DNA of 64,000 bases. Origin: Sophora flavescens (taxonomy: Eukaryota; Streptophyta; Magnoliopsida; Fabales; Fabaceae). Under the pieces are notes generated by a model. It worked only from the letters and a program-made list of their open reading frames with translations, did no database searches and was not told the origin of the DNA. Within the stretch, counting starts at the first letter, position 1. Every line of letters starts with the position of its first letter. The stretch lies in assembly GCA_030762895.1 (NCBI GenBank), contig CM061067.1, positions 50,245,667 through 50,309,666 of the forward strand. The letters run 5' to 3'. A program made the position numbers and the translations under genes. Below are positions 33,125 to 45,115 of this stretch, one piece after another.

Positions 33125-34284
33125 GAATTTCCTAACAACTGTAAGTTGCAGAAAGAGTATAGGTGGGACGTAGCTTTAGAGGGTCTTGTCAGGGACATAT
33201 TTGAGCATAAAGGCTCACTGGTCATGAAGAATCTGACGAACAAGCTGAGGAAGGGTAAGAATAAGGGGAAGTGGGTGGATCCTGATCAGGAGGCAGTTGG
33301 ACCAATACTGGGCTACTGAGAAGTTCCAGGAGATCCAGGCCACAGCTTGGCGTAATCGAGCTTCTAATGGTGGCACATGTGCTTGGACTGACGGGTCTAA
33401 ATCATCCGCTGCCCACTACGACGAGCTGATAATACATTAAACTTTTGACTTATTATACTATTTAATTAGTTTTCATTTTTAATTATTCTTATGAATTTAA
33501 GATTATATTTTTCTGTGCAGAAAGCACAGAAACAGCAGGCCCCCACTGCTATGGAGTTGGTGGAGAGGATGAAGAAGTTGAAGTCGGGGACATGGGTCAA
33601 CGACAAGGCTCGTAACTATGCTGTAAGCAAAAAAAAAATTTAGTGTTTACTTGTAATTTATTATAAATGATTTGTTAATATTGATTATATTTTTAACTAA
33701 ATATCTTCAACTATACTTTGTAGGTGGGCTTCAACGAGAAGAAGGACGATGCCATATCACGTGCCTCACAGTCACAAGATGAGGCCTTGACTGGTGATGG
33801 GCCCAACTCTCCTATCTCCATCAACGATAATGCCATTTATTTGGAGGTCGTCGGGGGCAGGAACAAGAACCGGCACGTGTATGGCCTCGGACACCTGGGA
33901 GGCGAGTTTATCGCTTCATCATCCGGCATGCCTGCTCCTTCCTACGCCGATACCGTCCCTCAGGAGCAGTTCAACCAAATGCAGGACACCATCACGAAGC
34001 TGAACGTGGAGCTTCGGAAGAAGAGCGAGAGAGAGCAGCAGATGGCGAACCAGATTGCACAGTTGACTCAGGCACACCAACAGCTGATGCAGACGAGCAT
34101 CGAGCAGGGCCAAACACTGCAGCTGGTGTTGGAGCAGATGAGGATCCAGACTCTAGTTGCTCAGGGTGATGCTCTGACGGTTGTCTTTGCTGCCGCTCGC
34201 TCCTCGGTTCCGCCGCCAGCCATCGATGTCGTCTGCTGCACAGAGGGGCGATCGATACTGAGGCGTCGGTGGTACGGACGCTGA
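32535..34284 (+). pseudogene. TNPA/Ptta-type CACTA accessory gene, five exons
   Basis: Exons 32535-32829, 32932-33058, 33152-about 33425, 33521-33622 and 33724-34284. Exon 1 begins MADSSRGRGRRGGRGRDR, an Arg/Gly-rich N-terminus followed by a Pro/Ser linker; exons 2-4 form the plant Ptta/En/Spm transposase_24-like domain (KFDVPWPTWKAIPGG, RWDVALEGLVRDIF, TWVNDKARNYA); exon 5 has a Gln-rich coiled coil (QMQDTITKLNVELRKKSERE). Such proteins bind subterminal repeats and aid excision. GT-AG sites are good at introns 1, 2 and 4; the donor after exon 3 (GAGCTGATAA) has no GT. Exon 3 has a +1 frame change near 33295. Probably inactive, but less decayed than its neighbours. Confidence 0.85.
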
Positions 34285-34920
34285 GGATGATTGGATTCCT
34301 CCACCTCCCCCTCATCATGATTGATTTTTTTCTTCATATTTTTGACTTTAAACGATTCTTGTACGACACTTTGGATTATTTTTTTTAATATATATTCATT
34401 ATTTCTTATGATTGTATATTTCATTAGTAATTTGGTGTGTTTTATTAGTATTTTGCTAAACTTTTAAGAAAAACAGAAAAAATTTATTATTTTAAAAATT
34501 AGATTTAAAAAAATTTAATAAAAACCAGTTTAGCGACCGAATTAGAAACCAATAATTCGGTCGCTAAACTTTAGATACCATTAACAGATTGTGGTCTAGT
34601 GACCGAAAATCCGTCGCTAATATAGGTTAACAGTAACCAACATTGGCGACTGAACTAGCAACCGATTATCGGTCGCTAAAAATGGTTACCCAAACAATGC
34701 GACCAACCGTGTAGCGACCATTTTTTATTATTTAGCGACCGAAATTACGGTCGCCATTTAGCGACCGAATTATTATTTCGGTCTCTAAAAGCTTAGCGAC
34801 CAGGTTATCAGCCACCACCATGAATCGGTCACTAATTCGGTCGCTAACATAAATAGCGACCGACTTAGAAAGTTTAGCGATCGAATATGCCGGTCACTAA
34901 ATAGTTCTTTTTTTGTAGTG

Positions 34921-35292
34921 AACAAAAATAGCTTTCGGAGTGTGGTACCCACTGAAGCTTGAAAGCAAAATGAGCTTACAGGGTTTGGTACCCGCCACAG
35001 CTTGAAAACAAAAAGAGCTTTCGGGGTGTGGTACCCGCCGAAGCTTGAAAACAAAAAGAGCTTACGGGGTTTGGTACCCGCCGTAGCTTGAAAACAAAAA
35101 GGAGCTTTCGGGGTGTGGTACCCGCTGAAGTTTGAAAACAAAAGGAGCTTTCGAGGTGTGGTACCCGCTGAAGCTTGAAAACAAAAAGAGCTTACGGGGT
35201 GTGGTACCCGCCGCAGGTTGAAAACAAAAAGAGCTTTCGGGGTGTGGTACCCGCCGGAGCTTGACAAGACAGATAAGAGCTTATGGGGTATG
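34921..35292 (-). repeat. Hairpin array, third reverse-arm piece
   Basis: About eight units in reverse orientation (GAGCTTTCGGGGTGTGGTAC, then CCGCCGAAGCTTGAAAAC), alternating with the GAGCTTACGGGGTTTGG variant. 35290-35292 (ATG) is the left target duplication of the small CACTA element. The long minus-strand open frame across it is a product of the repeat, not a gene. Confidence 0.85.
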
Positions 35293-36511
35293 CACTACAA
35301 CATATTAGACTTTTAATACCGCACCTTTTATAGCATTTCCATGCGGAAACGCTATCTTAGGTATCACCTAAGATAGTGTTTCCTTAAGGAACCACTATTA
35401 AAAGTCAAGCTGCAGGAAAAGATAGCATTTCCTTGAGGAAACACTATCTTAACTAACCACCTAAGACAGCGCTTCCGCTAGCAAACACTATCTTATGTAC
35501 CCCTACAACAGCACTTCTATACAGAAAGGCTATTGTTTCCTCTTCCAAAATTTAAAAACGTGAGGGGCGTTCAATTCTCTCGTCCCACGGTACTCCAACT
35601 CTTTTTCATTCTATAGTTAACAAGGCAACGATGTGCCTACCTTCGTTTTTGAAGTCGCAACCTTGGGTGGTTTCACGGTTCGAACAGATCTACTCCACCC
35701 ATCACGGTTTCATGGTTCCTTCGTCCAGATCTACTCCACCCATCATGGTTTTACGGTTCCTTCGAAGTTCCTTTATCTCATGGTTTCAGTCGCGCCCCAA
35801 GTTCCTTCGTCCAGATCTACTCCACCCATCATGAACCAGAGCCGCCACGCCTCTTCCTCCACCCATCGTCCTTCGCCATTCAAATGCGCCACCCCAAGTC
35901 CCTTCTTCCTGATCTACATTCCTTCACGCTCCTGGTCCATTGTCCAGACGCCACGAGTCCGGCCGCCGCACCTGGTTCTTAGCTGACCGCCACCACACGC
36001 ACTTGGTTCGTAGATGACCACCACCACACGTAGCTGACAACACCTGTTCTGTCCGATGGTTCGTTGCTGTGTTTGTTACTGGCATTTTTGTTTATGTAAT
36101 CTTAGGGTTTCAAAATTAGAGGGGATTTGAGGATTGTGTAATTTTTTTTTGTTTATGTTGTGGGTCTTCATCTTTTACACACAATTGTATTGATTTGATA
36201 CATTGAATAGCATGATTTTCAGCTTTACTGTGTTTTGATTTGGTTGATGTTTTTCATACGATTTTCTTATGTACTGGGTTTTGATGAATGAAGAGAGAAT
36301 TTGGAAAAATCAGTGTAAACATTTTTTTTTTATTAAAAAAAGGACCTTAAGATAACGTTTCTTTGAGGAAACGCTATCTTAGATGTACCCTAAGACGTTT
36401 CGGAAGCACTATCTTAGGTCAGAAGCTTTAATTACGGGGGAATAGATAGCGTTTAAAAGCGCTATTAAAAGGCACACGAAAATGCTATCTAAAGTCTTTT
36501 CTGTTGTAGTG
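35293..36511. mobile_element. Small non-autonomous CACTA element, 1.2 kb
   Basis: CACTACAACA...TTGTAGTG with ATG on both sides (35290-35292, 36512-36514). Subterminal regions carry AAACGCTATCTTAGGT and its inverse, making a 16-bp-arm hairpin near 35342-35376, with related blocks at 36350-36420. The interior repeats a TCGTCCAGATCTACTCCACC unit (about 35690-35840), which creates open frames without domain similarity. No transposase is encoded. It belongs to a different subfamily from CACTA-1 (different termini and subterminal motif). Confidence 0.88.
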
Positions 36512-36514
36512 ATG

Positions 36515-36575
36515 ATACCCGCGAAGCTTGAAAAGAAAGATAAAAAACTTGCGGGGCCCTATGCCTACTAAAGAT
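36515..36575 (-). repeat. Hairpin array, last reverse-arm piece
   Basis: ATACCCGCGAAGCTTGAAAA then CTTGCGGGGCCC: the final degenerate reverse unit before the non-coding Ogre sequence. Confidence 0.7.
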
Positions 36576-39500
36576 GGACAAAGACATGACTTTTGAGGCC
36601 TAAAGTCGAACAAATGCACTGCAAAGATGTTGACTTTGTTGATGCATGAAATGATGATACAATGCATGATGTGAGAGATGTCCTTTTATGACTGCTGAAA
36701 ACTGTGATAATTTTTTTTAATGTATGATGCATGAGATGCTTTTTTATGATTGATGAAAACCTTGGTTATTTATTATGCGTGATGCATGATATGCTTTGAT
36801 GAAAACTGTGATTGATTTTTTTTTTCTTTTTCAAGATCATTATTGGATCCTTGACTCCCTGAAGTATGGATCACAACCAAGCTTAAGGATGAACTAGAAT
36901 GAGGCTCCTTGATTTTGATTACATCAAAGTTTGACGATGAGTTGAAATGAGACTTGTTGATCTGATTTGTCATTTGCTTGTCCAACTGATGCTTTGCTTC
37001 AAGATGATTATCCCAATGGATGAGATTTTTTGATCAACTTTTAAGGATGTGACTTGCCCCAGTCTTCATTTATGTGGAGCCTTTCATGACTCGTCCTCTT
37101 AACCTGCCCCAGTTTGAGGAGACTTCTTGTACTTTGCTTGAATTTGACCCTAATTTTTGCGTAGGTCGTCGCTCTTTCCTAGTTTTCAACCTACATGATC
37201 GCTCTAACTTTTGCCTAGACTGCCATTTTGGGTTCAGTCCAGCGAGCCATTTTTTTCACTTATTTCTTTCTATCTTTTTTGCTTTTGCTTTTTTTGTTTT
37301 TGTTTTTTTTGGACACGGACAATTTTGTCACCCTTATTTGTGAAGATGAAAGCTCTTGCTTGAATTGCCAATTGAGGATGCCACTTTCTTCCTTGTATTT
37401 AGAATTCTTCTAACCAGAGTTGTTCATCAAAGATTTACCATTAGATGGTTAAATTGTACCGTTGAACTCATGTTTACCTTACCTGAAGCATTATGTAACA
37501 AACATGCATGGATTCAAAAGTATGACAGGAAAGGACAATATGGCCTGAACAACTTCTTGATTTGTGTTGGAAGTTTGACAACTCAAATGGTATTCAGAAG
37601 GGCAGAAATGAAGCAAGATGCACAAGTGGTGATATGAAGATCAGAAGGGTGTCGCCCCAGTTTGGATCGATTTGATCATGGCGATTGGCTCGACATATGT
37701 TGCTTGGGAACAAATTTGCCTCAGAACAAGTCCCTTGAGAATTGAGTGGCCCTAGTGTAGGGTTCTCACAATGAAGCTGCCCCAGTGTAGGGCACTTGAT
37801 AAGGAAAAACTTGAGAATGATGTTTCCCTAGTGTTGGGTCCCAAGAATAAAACTGCCCAGTGTAGGGAACTTAACAGGGAAAACTTGACAATGGAGCTTC
37901 CCCAGTGTAAGGCATCTAATAATGAAGATGCTATAGAATAAGGCCCTTGAAAGCAAAGTTTTGCACCATGTAGATCTTGCCCTAAATTTTTCTTAGGCCG
38001 CCTTTGAGGGTTTTTAGTCTAACGAGCTTTCTTTTTCTTTTTTTATTTTCATTCTTTTCTTTCTCTCTATTTTTTTAGATAAATTAATTAAAAACTCATA
38101 AGAGCACAAACTTTTTGTCTCAAAATTAAAGTTGATGAAAAAGGTAGCATTCATTCATTGATCGGAATGGACTTTTTGAAGCTTTTAATGTGACCAATGG
38201 TTGGGCGTCATGAAAGGAAGGATATAAGGCTCAAAAAAATGTGTTAAGGTTGAATAGGATCAAGGATCCATGCTATTTTCAGATTTGAGAACATTTTCTT
38301 TCTGTTGACTTTCCTTTTTATTCTTCTTTTTTGCATGAAGTTCTTTATCCTCCTTCTTTCTCCTTTTTCTTTCTCGCTTTTTCATTTTTTCTTCATTTCA
38401 TTTTCTTTTTCACTTTCTCACTTTATTCTTCATAATCACCATTTCTTTCTTGCTTTCCCCTTGTTTAGGGGTGATCCTTGTCCTGAGTTCTTTGCAGAAA
38501 ATTTTTAAGCTCAAAAGGGGTAACAAGAGATAATGGTGATATTTTGTTAATGATAGAGAAAGATGGTCAATCTTCATTTCAAAGTATGATTGCTTTACTT
38601 TGAAAACCTTATTTGAGAGACAAATAGATGATGCTCACCAAGTGTTTAATTATTTGCTCCTCTTTTTTCTTTTTCTTTTCTTTTTTAATCTTGAAAAGGC
38701 ATGGGCACATGTGGGATTCATTGATGTCTCACAAGGAACTTCCAAGAACGTGGGCCTTTAAAACCAAAGAAATTACTTGGAGAAGACAACCAAGAGATGA
38801 GATATGAGAATGGCGAGAGAACACTGCAACGTAGACAAAGATGCAAGAGTGGATTAGACAAGGTATGCATGCAAGTCAATTACATTGAGGCTTCAAGTAA
38901 GTAAGCATAGTTCAATTATCACATGATAGAATATAACGTAACCATCATTTTATGGTAACCCACTGAGAAACAAATCTAGTCTCAATTGCTCTGAAATTCC
39001 CAAAACGGGGATCATAAAGTATTAACTCTTCTCAACCACAAGAATGCGAATCTCCGGTGATGTAAACATGGACTTCTTCTTGAATTCTCAGAAGTCCTCT
39101 AGCTAATATCTTTCTCACAGAAGTTTCATAATTGACATGCACCACTTAACTTCTGATAAACGACTTTGAAAGCCCCTCCACTTTATTGACATCAGAGCAC
39201 CCATGATTAGGTACAAGGTTGTGATTCGCATTTTTGGACCACTTGAGCAAGTCTCATTCCAGTTCCACCTCATGATCTAGGTTTTGATTTGTTTTCAGTG
39301 GAAGCATAAAGGTCCGGTTTTCTCCAAGAAAGGAGCATGAAAAGCACAATGCATGAGAAGCATGAACAAATTCTTTATTTTATTCTTTAACTCAAATGAT
39401 GTATGAAAAAAACAAGTTTTTTTTCTTACTACAATTCATGATATGAACTTCTTATGCTTGAGATGAATGATGAGTTTTTTTTTTATATATGAATACATGA

Positions 39501-40617
39501 TATGTATGATTTTTTTATATTGACCCAAAAAGATAGTGATGCATGAAATGTATGAAAAAGATTATGTTTATTTTTATATTGACCCAAGAAGTTTTTTTTT
39601 TAAATGCATGAGATGCAATAAGGAAATGTTCTTTTTTTATGGATGCATGAGATGGATGATTTTTTATAATGAATGCATGAGATGGTTTTTTTTTTTTGTA
39701 ATTTTTTATCTATGATATAAATGCATGACATGCATGGATTTTTTTCAACTTTAAAAGAAATTCAATATATGAGATGCATGAAATATGATATTTTTTTTAA
39801 AAAAAAGTTATTAAAGCATGCAAAAATAAATATTTTAGTGAGTAAAAAAAATTTGTTGAATGCATGAAATGCAAGAAGAAAGTGTGCTTTTTTAGAAAAG
39901 AGAGCGATAAACTCTTTGTTTTTTTTTTAAGAGGAAAAAAATGTGGTTTCTCTTTTACTTTGAAAAGGAAAAAAAATGGATATGTATGAACATGAAAGAT
40001 ATGGGTAAAGAAGATACATGCCTTCTTTGTGTCCTAAATCGGATTACCTCATTGGACTATATCCTGATGATTTATGGATCTTTAATTCGTGAACTCACAT
40101 TAGGGTGATTCTATAATTCCAATAGTTTTTTGGCCTCTAGAGCTAAGATCCCAAATCATGACGTTGGCCACGACAGTAGGTGATCTACCAGACATGGGAC
40201 ATCATCAAATGGGTCACACTCTAGCTGAGATTTTCATGATACCCAGATAGGATATACATCCCAAAATGGCTACCACTACACAACCTCTCTCTTAAACTTA
40301 GGGTTACCAAGACCCGAGTATAAGGCCTCACTCATAAGTGTGTACTCAATGTGTAAGTGTAGTAGTGTGTGGAGGGAGCATACAACGTATACAGCCCAAA
40401 AAATTAAGACCTGTCCTACAAACAAAGCCACACATAGGAAGGAGATATCATCTACCCTAGATTTAACATGATAAATTGTAAAATATATATAGGTATGTAT
40501 GATGAAGAAATAAAAGACAATTTATGATGTAAAAAAAAAAAGGTAAAATAAACAAATAAAAGTTATTAAAATTTTGCACAACCAACTATGATAGGCCTGA
40601 CTCTCTAAGATCCCCAG
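36576..40617 (-). other. Ogre left-unit non-coding interior and leader
   Basis: No protease, RT or integrase motif. 37700-37970 repeats a unit with CCAGTGTAGGG and GAAAACTTGA about every 60-70 bp. 36640-36800 and 39340-39900 are rich in GATGCATGA. 40009-40617 closely matches the right unit's leader at 54780-55350 (TTGTGTCCTAAATC, GGTGATCTACCAGAC, AGGCCTGACTCTC), showing that this is the 5' leader next to LTR B. Small open frames (for example 37356-37637) show no recognisable domain. Confidence 0.7.
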
Positions 40618-42861
40618 TGGAGTCGCCACCAATATTTTATTTGGGAAAAACATTGGAAAATTCATTTATTTTAAGGAAACTGGTCTTAAAAAAAAGATAA
40701 AGATATGAGTCCGGGAGTTGATTACGAGTAAGGAAGGTGTTAGCACCCTACATCACCCGTTTAAAAATGGTACCTCAAGTTAATTATGCAAAATAATTTT
40801 AATAACCTTTGAAAATATTTATTTTACCCCACTTTTTAAATAAAAAAATATAAACACAACAAAAGGAAAAATTAAATATTGGCTTGACAGAATGATTGAT
40901 TCCGCTCCTACGTATTCTCGGGTGTGTGGGAAAATCAAAGCCACGTGATTCTTATAGAAAATATTTGATTGGTTGGTTGATTTTAATTTTTAAAGAGAGG
41001 ATTAAGGGTTAACAAGACGTTGCATCTCAGTTTACCCTGTTTAAAAGAAGTTAGTTTATTTTTATTTTTAGAGGCTTAGGATCATCAAGTTGTCACAACT
41101 CAGATGTGCTAAAAAGAGAAGGATTAACAAGATGTCGTATCTCAGAGAACCCTTTTATTTAAAAAAAAATTAAATTTCTTTTTATTTTAAAAGAACTTAG
41201 GAACACCAAGTTGTCATAACTCAGGTGTCCTAAAAATACAATGATTAACAAGACGTCGCATCTCAGCCAATCCTTTTGTTTTAAATTAAGATATATGCAA
41301 ACTTGTATTATTTAAGTAACTAATAACTTTTTTAATTATTTTTTATTTTAATTTTTTTAATGAAACAAAGGATATATAAAATAACAAGAGCAAGTTGGGC
41401 CACTAAACTCTTAATGAACCCAAATGAAATATCAGAAGCCCATCACAAAATTAAACAAAAGCAAAAAAAAAATAATTAAAGGAAAACAGAATGAAAGAAA
41501 TAAAATAAGTAAAAAGGAAGCTTCTAGCTTCCTTATCAACGATAACAGAAGGAGAAGAGTTTGCTGAATGTGTGAAGGGGAAGCGATGCGACAGCGGTGC
41601 AAGGCGGCAAGGAAGGACGTCATGGCGGTGGTGAGGCGTGATGGAGCTGGGTGCGAACGACGTATGGAAGGTGCGTTTGGGTGCGATGTTGGGGTTAACA
41701 CGGTGGAGAAGGATGATGCGGCAGTTTTCGACGGTGGTTTGGTACAGAGAGTGGTGTGGCATTCGTCGGGGCAAAGTGGCGCTGGTCTGACTGGCACGAT
41801 GACTTAGTGGCTCATAGCGGCAGAGGGACGCTCTGTGTTCTGAGATGGCGGAAGGTATGTGGTTAATGGCGGTGACGTCAGGCCCCTGGTTAGCGGCGGT
41901 GGTGACGACAACTTGGCTTTGTTGTGACAGAGCGTGGTGATGAGTGGCTAAAAGAGGCGGAGATGGACGATGGCGGCGACACGATTAGCGGAGATGGACG
42001 ATGGGGGTGGTGGAGCAAATGGAGGAACTTGGAAGAATAACCAGATATGTTTTTTATGTGTTTGTATTTTGTATTTTTCTCTTTTGATTTTTTTTGACTT
42101 GGGGTTGAATGAAGATGAACTTTTGTGAGTTTTTAAGGTGGAAGGGATCTTCTGTTAGTGGTATGGTCGTTATGGAGATGAGGCTTTTGGTGAAATGAAG
42201 GTGAAGGGTGGTTATAAGTGATTCATAATGAAGGCTAGGAGGCTTTTTTTCTTTGAAGAATGAGTCCTCCATTCTCTGTTCTGCCTTTCTTATATTTACT
42301 CCTCTTCCCCCCTTTTCTTTGTGAAATGGAAAGTGTGTATATATAGGATGAGGGAAAAAAACAAAATATGTTATTTGCTCTGATGGGGAGGACGAAAACT
42401 GCAGAGAGTGGTGCAATGGTGTGGTGCTCCCACTACTCTGCTGGGTTGTTGCTGCAGTGTAGGGGTTGTCCCTCCTATTTTGGAAAAAAGCATAAAATAA
42501 CAAAAGAAGGGAAAGAAAACAAAAGCTGGTTTATACCTTAAGTGGAAGATGACAAAGCAAGGTTGGGAGAATAGTACCAGCAGTAAAAAAAAACCATACG
42601 TTCCTATTCTTATTTTTTTTATCATTTTCATTTTCTTTAATATTTTTATATTATTATTTATTGTTTATCATTTTTTATTTTTTTGTATTTGGGTTTGGAT
42701 GACAATACTTAATGGGCTCAACATGACACTTACTAGAATAAAATAAAAATGGGCTCATGTAATCATATCACAGGCTAAGAACAAAAACATTTTTCTTTTT
42801 CTGCAAAGTTTTGTTTTCAAAAAAATAATTAAAAACATCCGGACAAAATTAGGTGTTCACA
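40618..42861 (-). repeat. Ogre LTR B (middle LTR)
   Basis: Matches LTR D for almost its whole length and ends GGTGTTCACA at 42861. On the left it enters the leader through CCCCAGTGGAGTCGCCACCA: the primer-binding site runs directly into LTR-internal sequence, and the terminal 50 bp of the LTR (TGTCGCGACC to the second GGAGTCGCCA) are missing. TATA box at 42338-42345. Confidence 0.85.
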
Positions 42862-43620
42862 GCTCTTTTTGTTTTCAAGCTTCGGCGGGTATCATACCCA
42901 GAAAGCTCCTTTTGCATTCAAGCTGCGGAGGGTACCAAACCTCGTAAGCTCTTTTTGTTTTCAAGCTTCGGCGGGTACCACACTCCGAAAACTCTTTTTG
43001 TTTTCAAGCTGCGGCGGGTACCAAAACTATGTAAGCTCCCGAAAGCTAGTTTTGTTTGCAAGCTGCGGCGGGTACCAAACCCCATAAGATCTTTTCTTTT
43101 CAAGCTTCGACGGGTACCACACCCCAAAACCTCTTTTTGTTTTCAACCTGCGGCGAGTACCAAACCCTGTAAGCTCTTTTTGTTTTCAAGCTTCGGCGGG
43201 TACCACACCCTGAAAGCTAGTTTTGTTTTCAAGCTGCAGCGGGTACCAAACCCCGTAAGCTCATTTTGCTTTCAAGCTTCGGCGGGTACCACACACCAAA
43301 AGCTAGTTTTGTTTTCAAGCTGCGGCGGGTACCAAACCCTGTGATTCTTTTTGTTTTCAAGCTGCGGCAGGTACCAAACCCCGTAAGCTCTTTTTTTTTC
43401 AAACTTCGACGGGCAATCCACCCCGTAAGCTCTTTTATCTTTCTGTTCGAGTTTCTGACGGGCAATCCACCCCATAAGCTCTTTTATCTTATGTTCGAGC
43501 TTCTGACGGGCAATTCACCCCGTAGGCTCTTTTAGCTTTATGTTCGAGCTTCTGACAGGTAATCCACCCCGTAAGCTCTTTTATCTTATGTTTGAGCTTA
43601 TGACGGGAAATCCACCCAAC
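42862..43620 (+). repeat. Hairpin tandem array beside LTR B
   Basis: About seventeen forward units of the array seen at 23946, with the same alternation and the same distal variants (TGACGGGCAATCCACCCCGT) at 43410-43615. Placed immediately right of LTR B, exactly as the first array lies right of LTR A. Confidence 0.88.
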
Positions 43621-45115
43621 TGTCGCGACCGTCCCGTCCGGGCGCCTCGAAAAGAGGTAAAATACAGAGGAGTTGCCACCAATATTTTTATTTGGGAAAA
43701 CCTTGGAAAACCCATTTGTTTAAGGTAAATTGGTCTTAACAAAAAGATAGAGATATGAGCTCGGGAGTCGGTTACGAGTAGGGAAGGTGTTAGCACCCTA
43801 CATCGTCCGTTTTAAAAAAGGTACCTCAAGTTAATTATGCCAAATTTTTAATAATTTTATAAATATTTATTTTACCCCATTTTGAAATTAAATAGAAATA
43901 CAATGAACACATAAAAAAGGAAAATAAAATTTTTGCTTGACAGAATGATTGATTCTGCTTCTACGTATTCCCCGGTGCGATGAGAAACTCAAAGCCACGT
44001 AGTTCTTATAGAAAATGTTTGGTTGGTTGATTGATTTTAATTTTGAAAAGAGGGTCAAGGGCTAACAAGGTGTTGCATCTCAATTTACCCTTTTTAAAAG
44101 AAGTTAATTTAGTTTTTATTTTTTATTTTTAGATGCTTAGGATCATCAAGTTGTCATAACTCAGATGTCCTAAAAAAATAAGGATTAACAAGACGTCACA
44201 TCTCAGATAATCCTTTTATTTTCTTATATTTTCAGAAGGACTTAGGATCACCAAGTTGTTGCAACTCAGGTGTCCTAAAAGTAAGGATTAGTAAGACGTC
44301 GTATCTCAGCTAATCTTTTTATTTTAAAATTAAGATATGACCAATTTAATATATTTAAATTCATAAATATTTGTACTCTAGAAAATAAATATATCACAAA
44401 GCTAACCCTATTTTTTAGTTTATGTTTGGCCCGATAAAAAAATAAAGATTAAAAAAATAAAAAAAGCCAGGAGTCATTATGAACAACACATCAGTAACAA
44501 AGGAACATATCAAACTTTTAAAAAAACCACCCATCATAAGCCCAGCACAAGATAGAAGCCCATTCACCCAATATAATAAAAGCAAAATAAAAAACAAATA
44601 AAGAGCAAGCCTTCTTAAACTGTGGCACTGGAACGTGTTTGGGGCTAGACAGCAGAGGTTGACGGTGGCGTTGCAGGCAAGGGGCGGTGGCCGGACGTAG
44701 ATTGGTGGCGGTTCGTGGCGGAGCTACTTCAGATCTTATTCGAGTCTTGGGATGGGTAACGTGGCGGAGAGGAGTGGACGGCGACGATATGGTGAGAAAG
44801 GGAGAGTGTTGATTTGTAGTATCTGTAATTTCTCTTTCTTGTCTTCTTCTTTTTCAGTGTTGTGATCTTGTGTTGATTTTGTGATTTGGGGTGGAATAGA
44901 GGTTGTGGTGGTTATGGAGATGGTTCTGTTTGAGGTGTTGGAAGTGGTTTTGTGGGTAGTGAGAAATGGGTTTATTCTGATGGTTGGAGGATATGGTTTT
45001 TAGATGGTTCCAATGTAAGAGGAAGGTGGAGGAGAAGCTTGGGGCTGTAAAAATGAAAGAAGAAGAAAATGGAAAGTGAATAAAAAACAGGAGAATATGG
45101 TGAGAAAAATGGAAA
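43621..45115 (-). repeat. Ogre LTR C, partial and divergent
   Basis: Begins TGTCGCGACC directly after the array and follows the LTR order (GGAGTTGCCACCAATATT, GTTAGCACCCTACATC, CAAGTTGTCA blocks, GGTGGTTATGGAGATG), but is more divergent from D than A or B. It stops near 45115 where the integrase C-terminus of the right unit begins, without the U3 part or the TATA box. No primer-binding site or target duplication is present at its left edge. Confidence 0.7.

Larger units (their letters stand above)
28197..34920 (+). mobile_element. CACTA element 1 (En/Spm), 6.7 kb
   Basis: Starts CACTACAAAAAAAG and ends CTTTTTTTGTAGTG, with AAC directly outside each end (28194-28196, 34921-34923): CACTA termini plus the 3-bp target duplication. 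Both ends carry many subterminal copies of AGCGACCGAA and its reverse complement TTCGGTCGCT (28218-28610 and 34515-34900), the transposase-binding type of repeat. The interior holds a captured WAK-type fragment, a dispersed 27-bp repeat, the C-terminal part of a TNPD-like protein and a TNPA/Ptta-like gene. The DDE catalytic core of the transposase is not found, so the copy is non-autonomous. Confidence 0.93.

Noticed and set aside
34785..35267. 160-residue minus-strand open frame with repeated peptide
   Set aside because: It is the translation of the hairpin tandem array and has no composition or domain of a real protein; similar frames appear in the arrays at 23983-24339 and 42853-43344.
35631..35986. 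117-residue open frame in the small CACTA element
   Set aside because: Built from short internal repeats (TCGTCCAGATCTACTCCACC), no similarity to a known domain.
37074..37637. Frames in the left Ogre interior
   Set aside because: Low-complexity or unsupported peptides; surrounding DNA is repeat-rich non-coding Ogre sequence.
42862..43620. CRISPR-like regular repeats
   Set aside because: Units are contiguous variants without unique spacers, in a plant genome, and lie beside retrotransposon LTRs.
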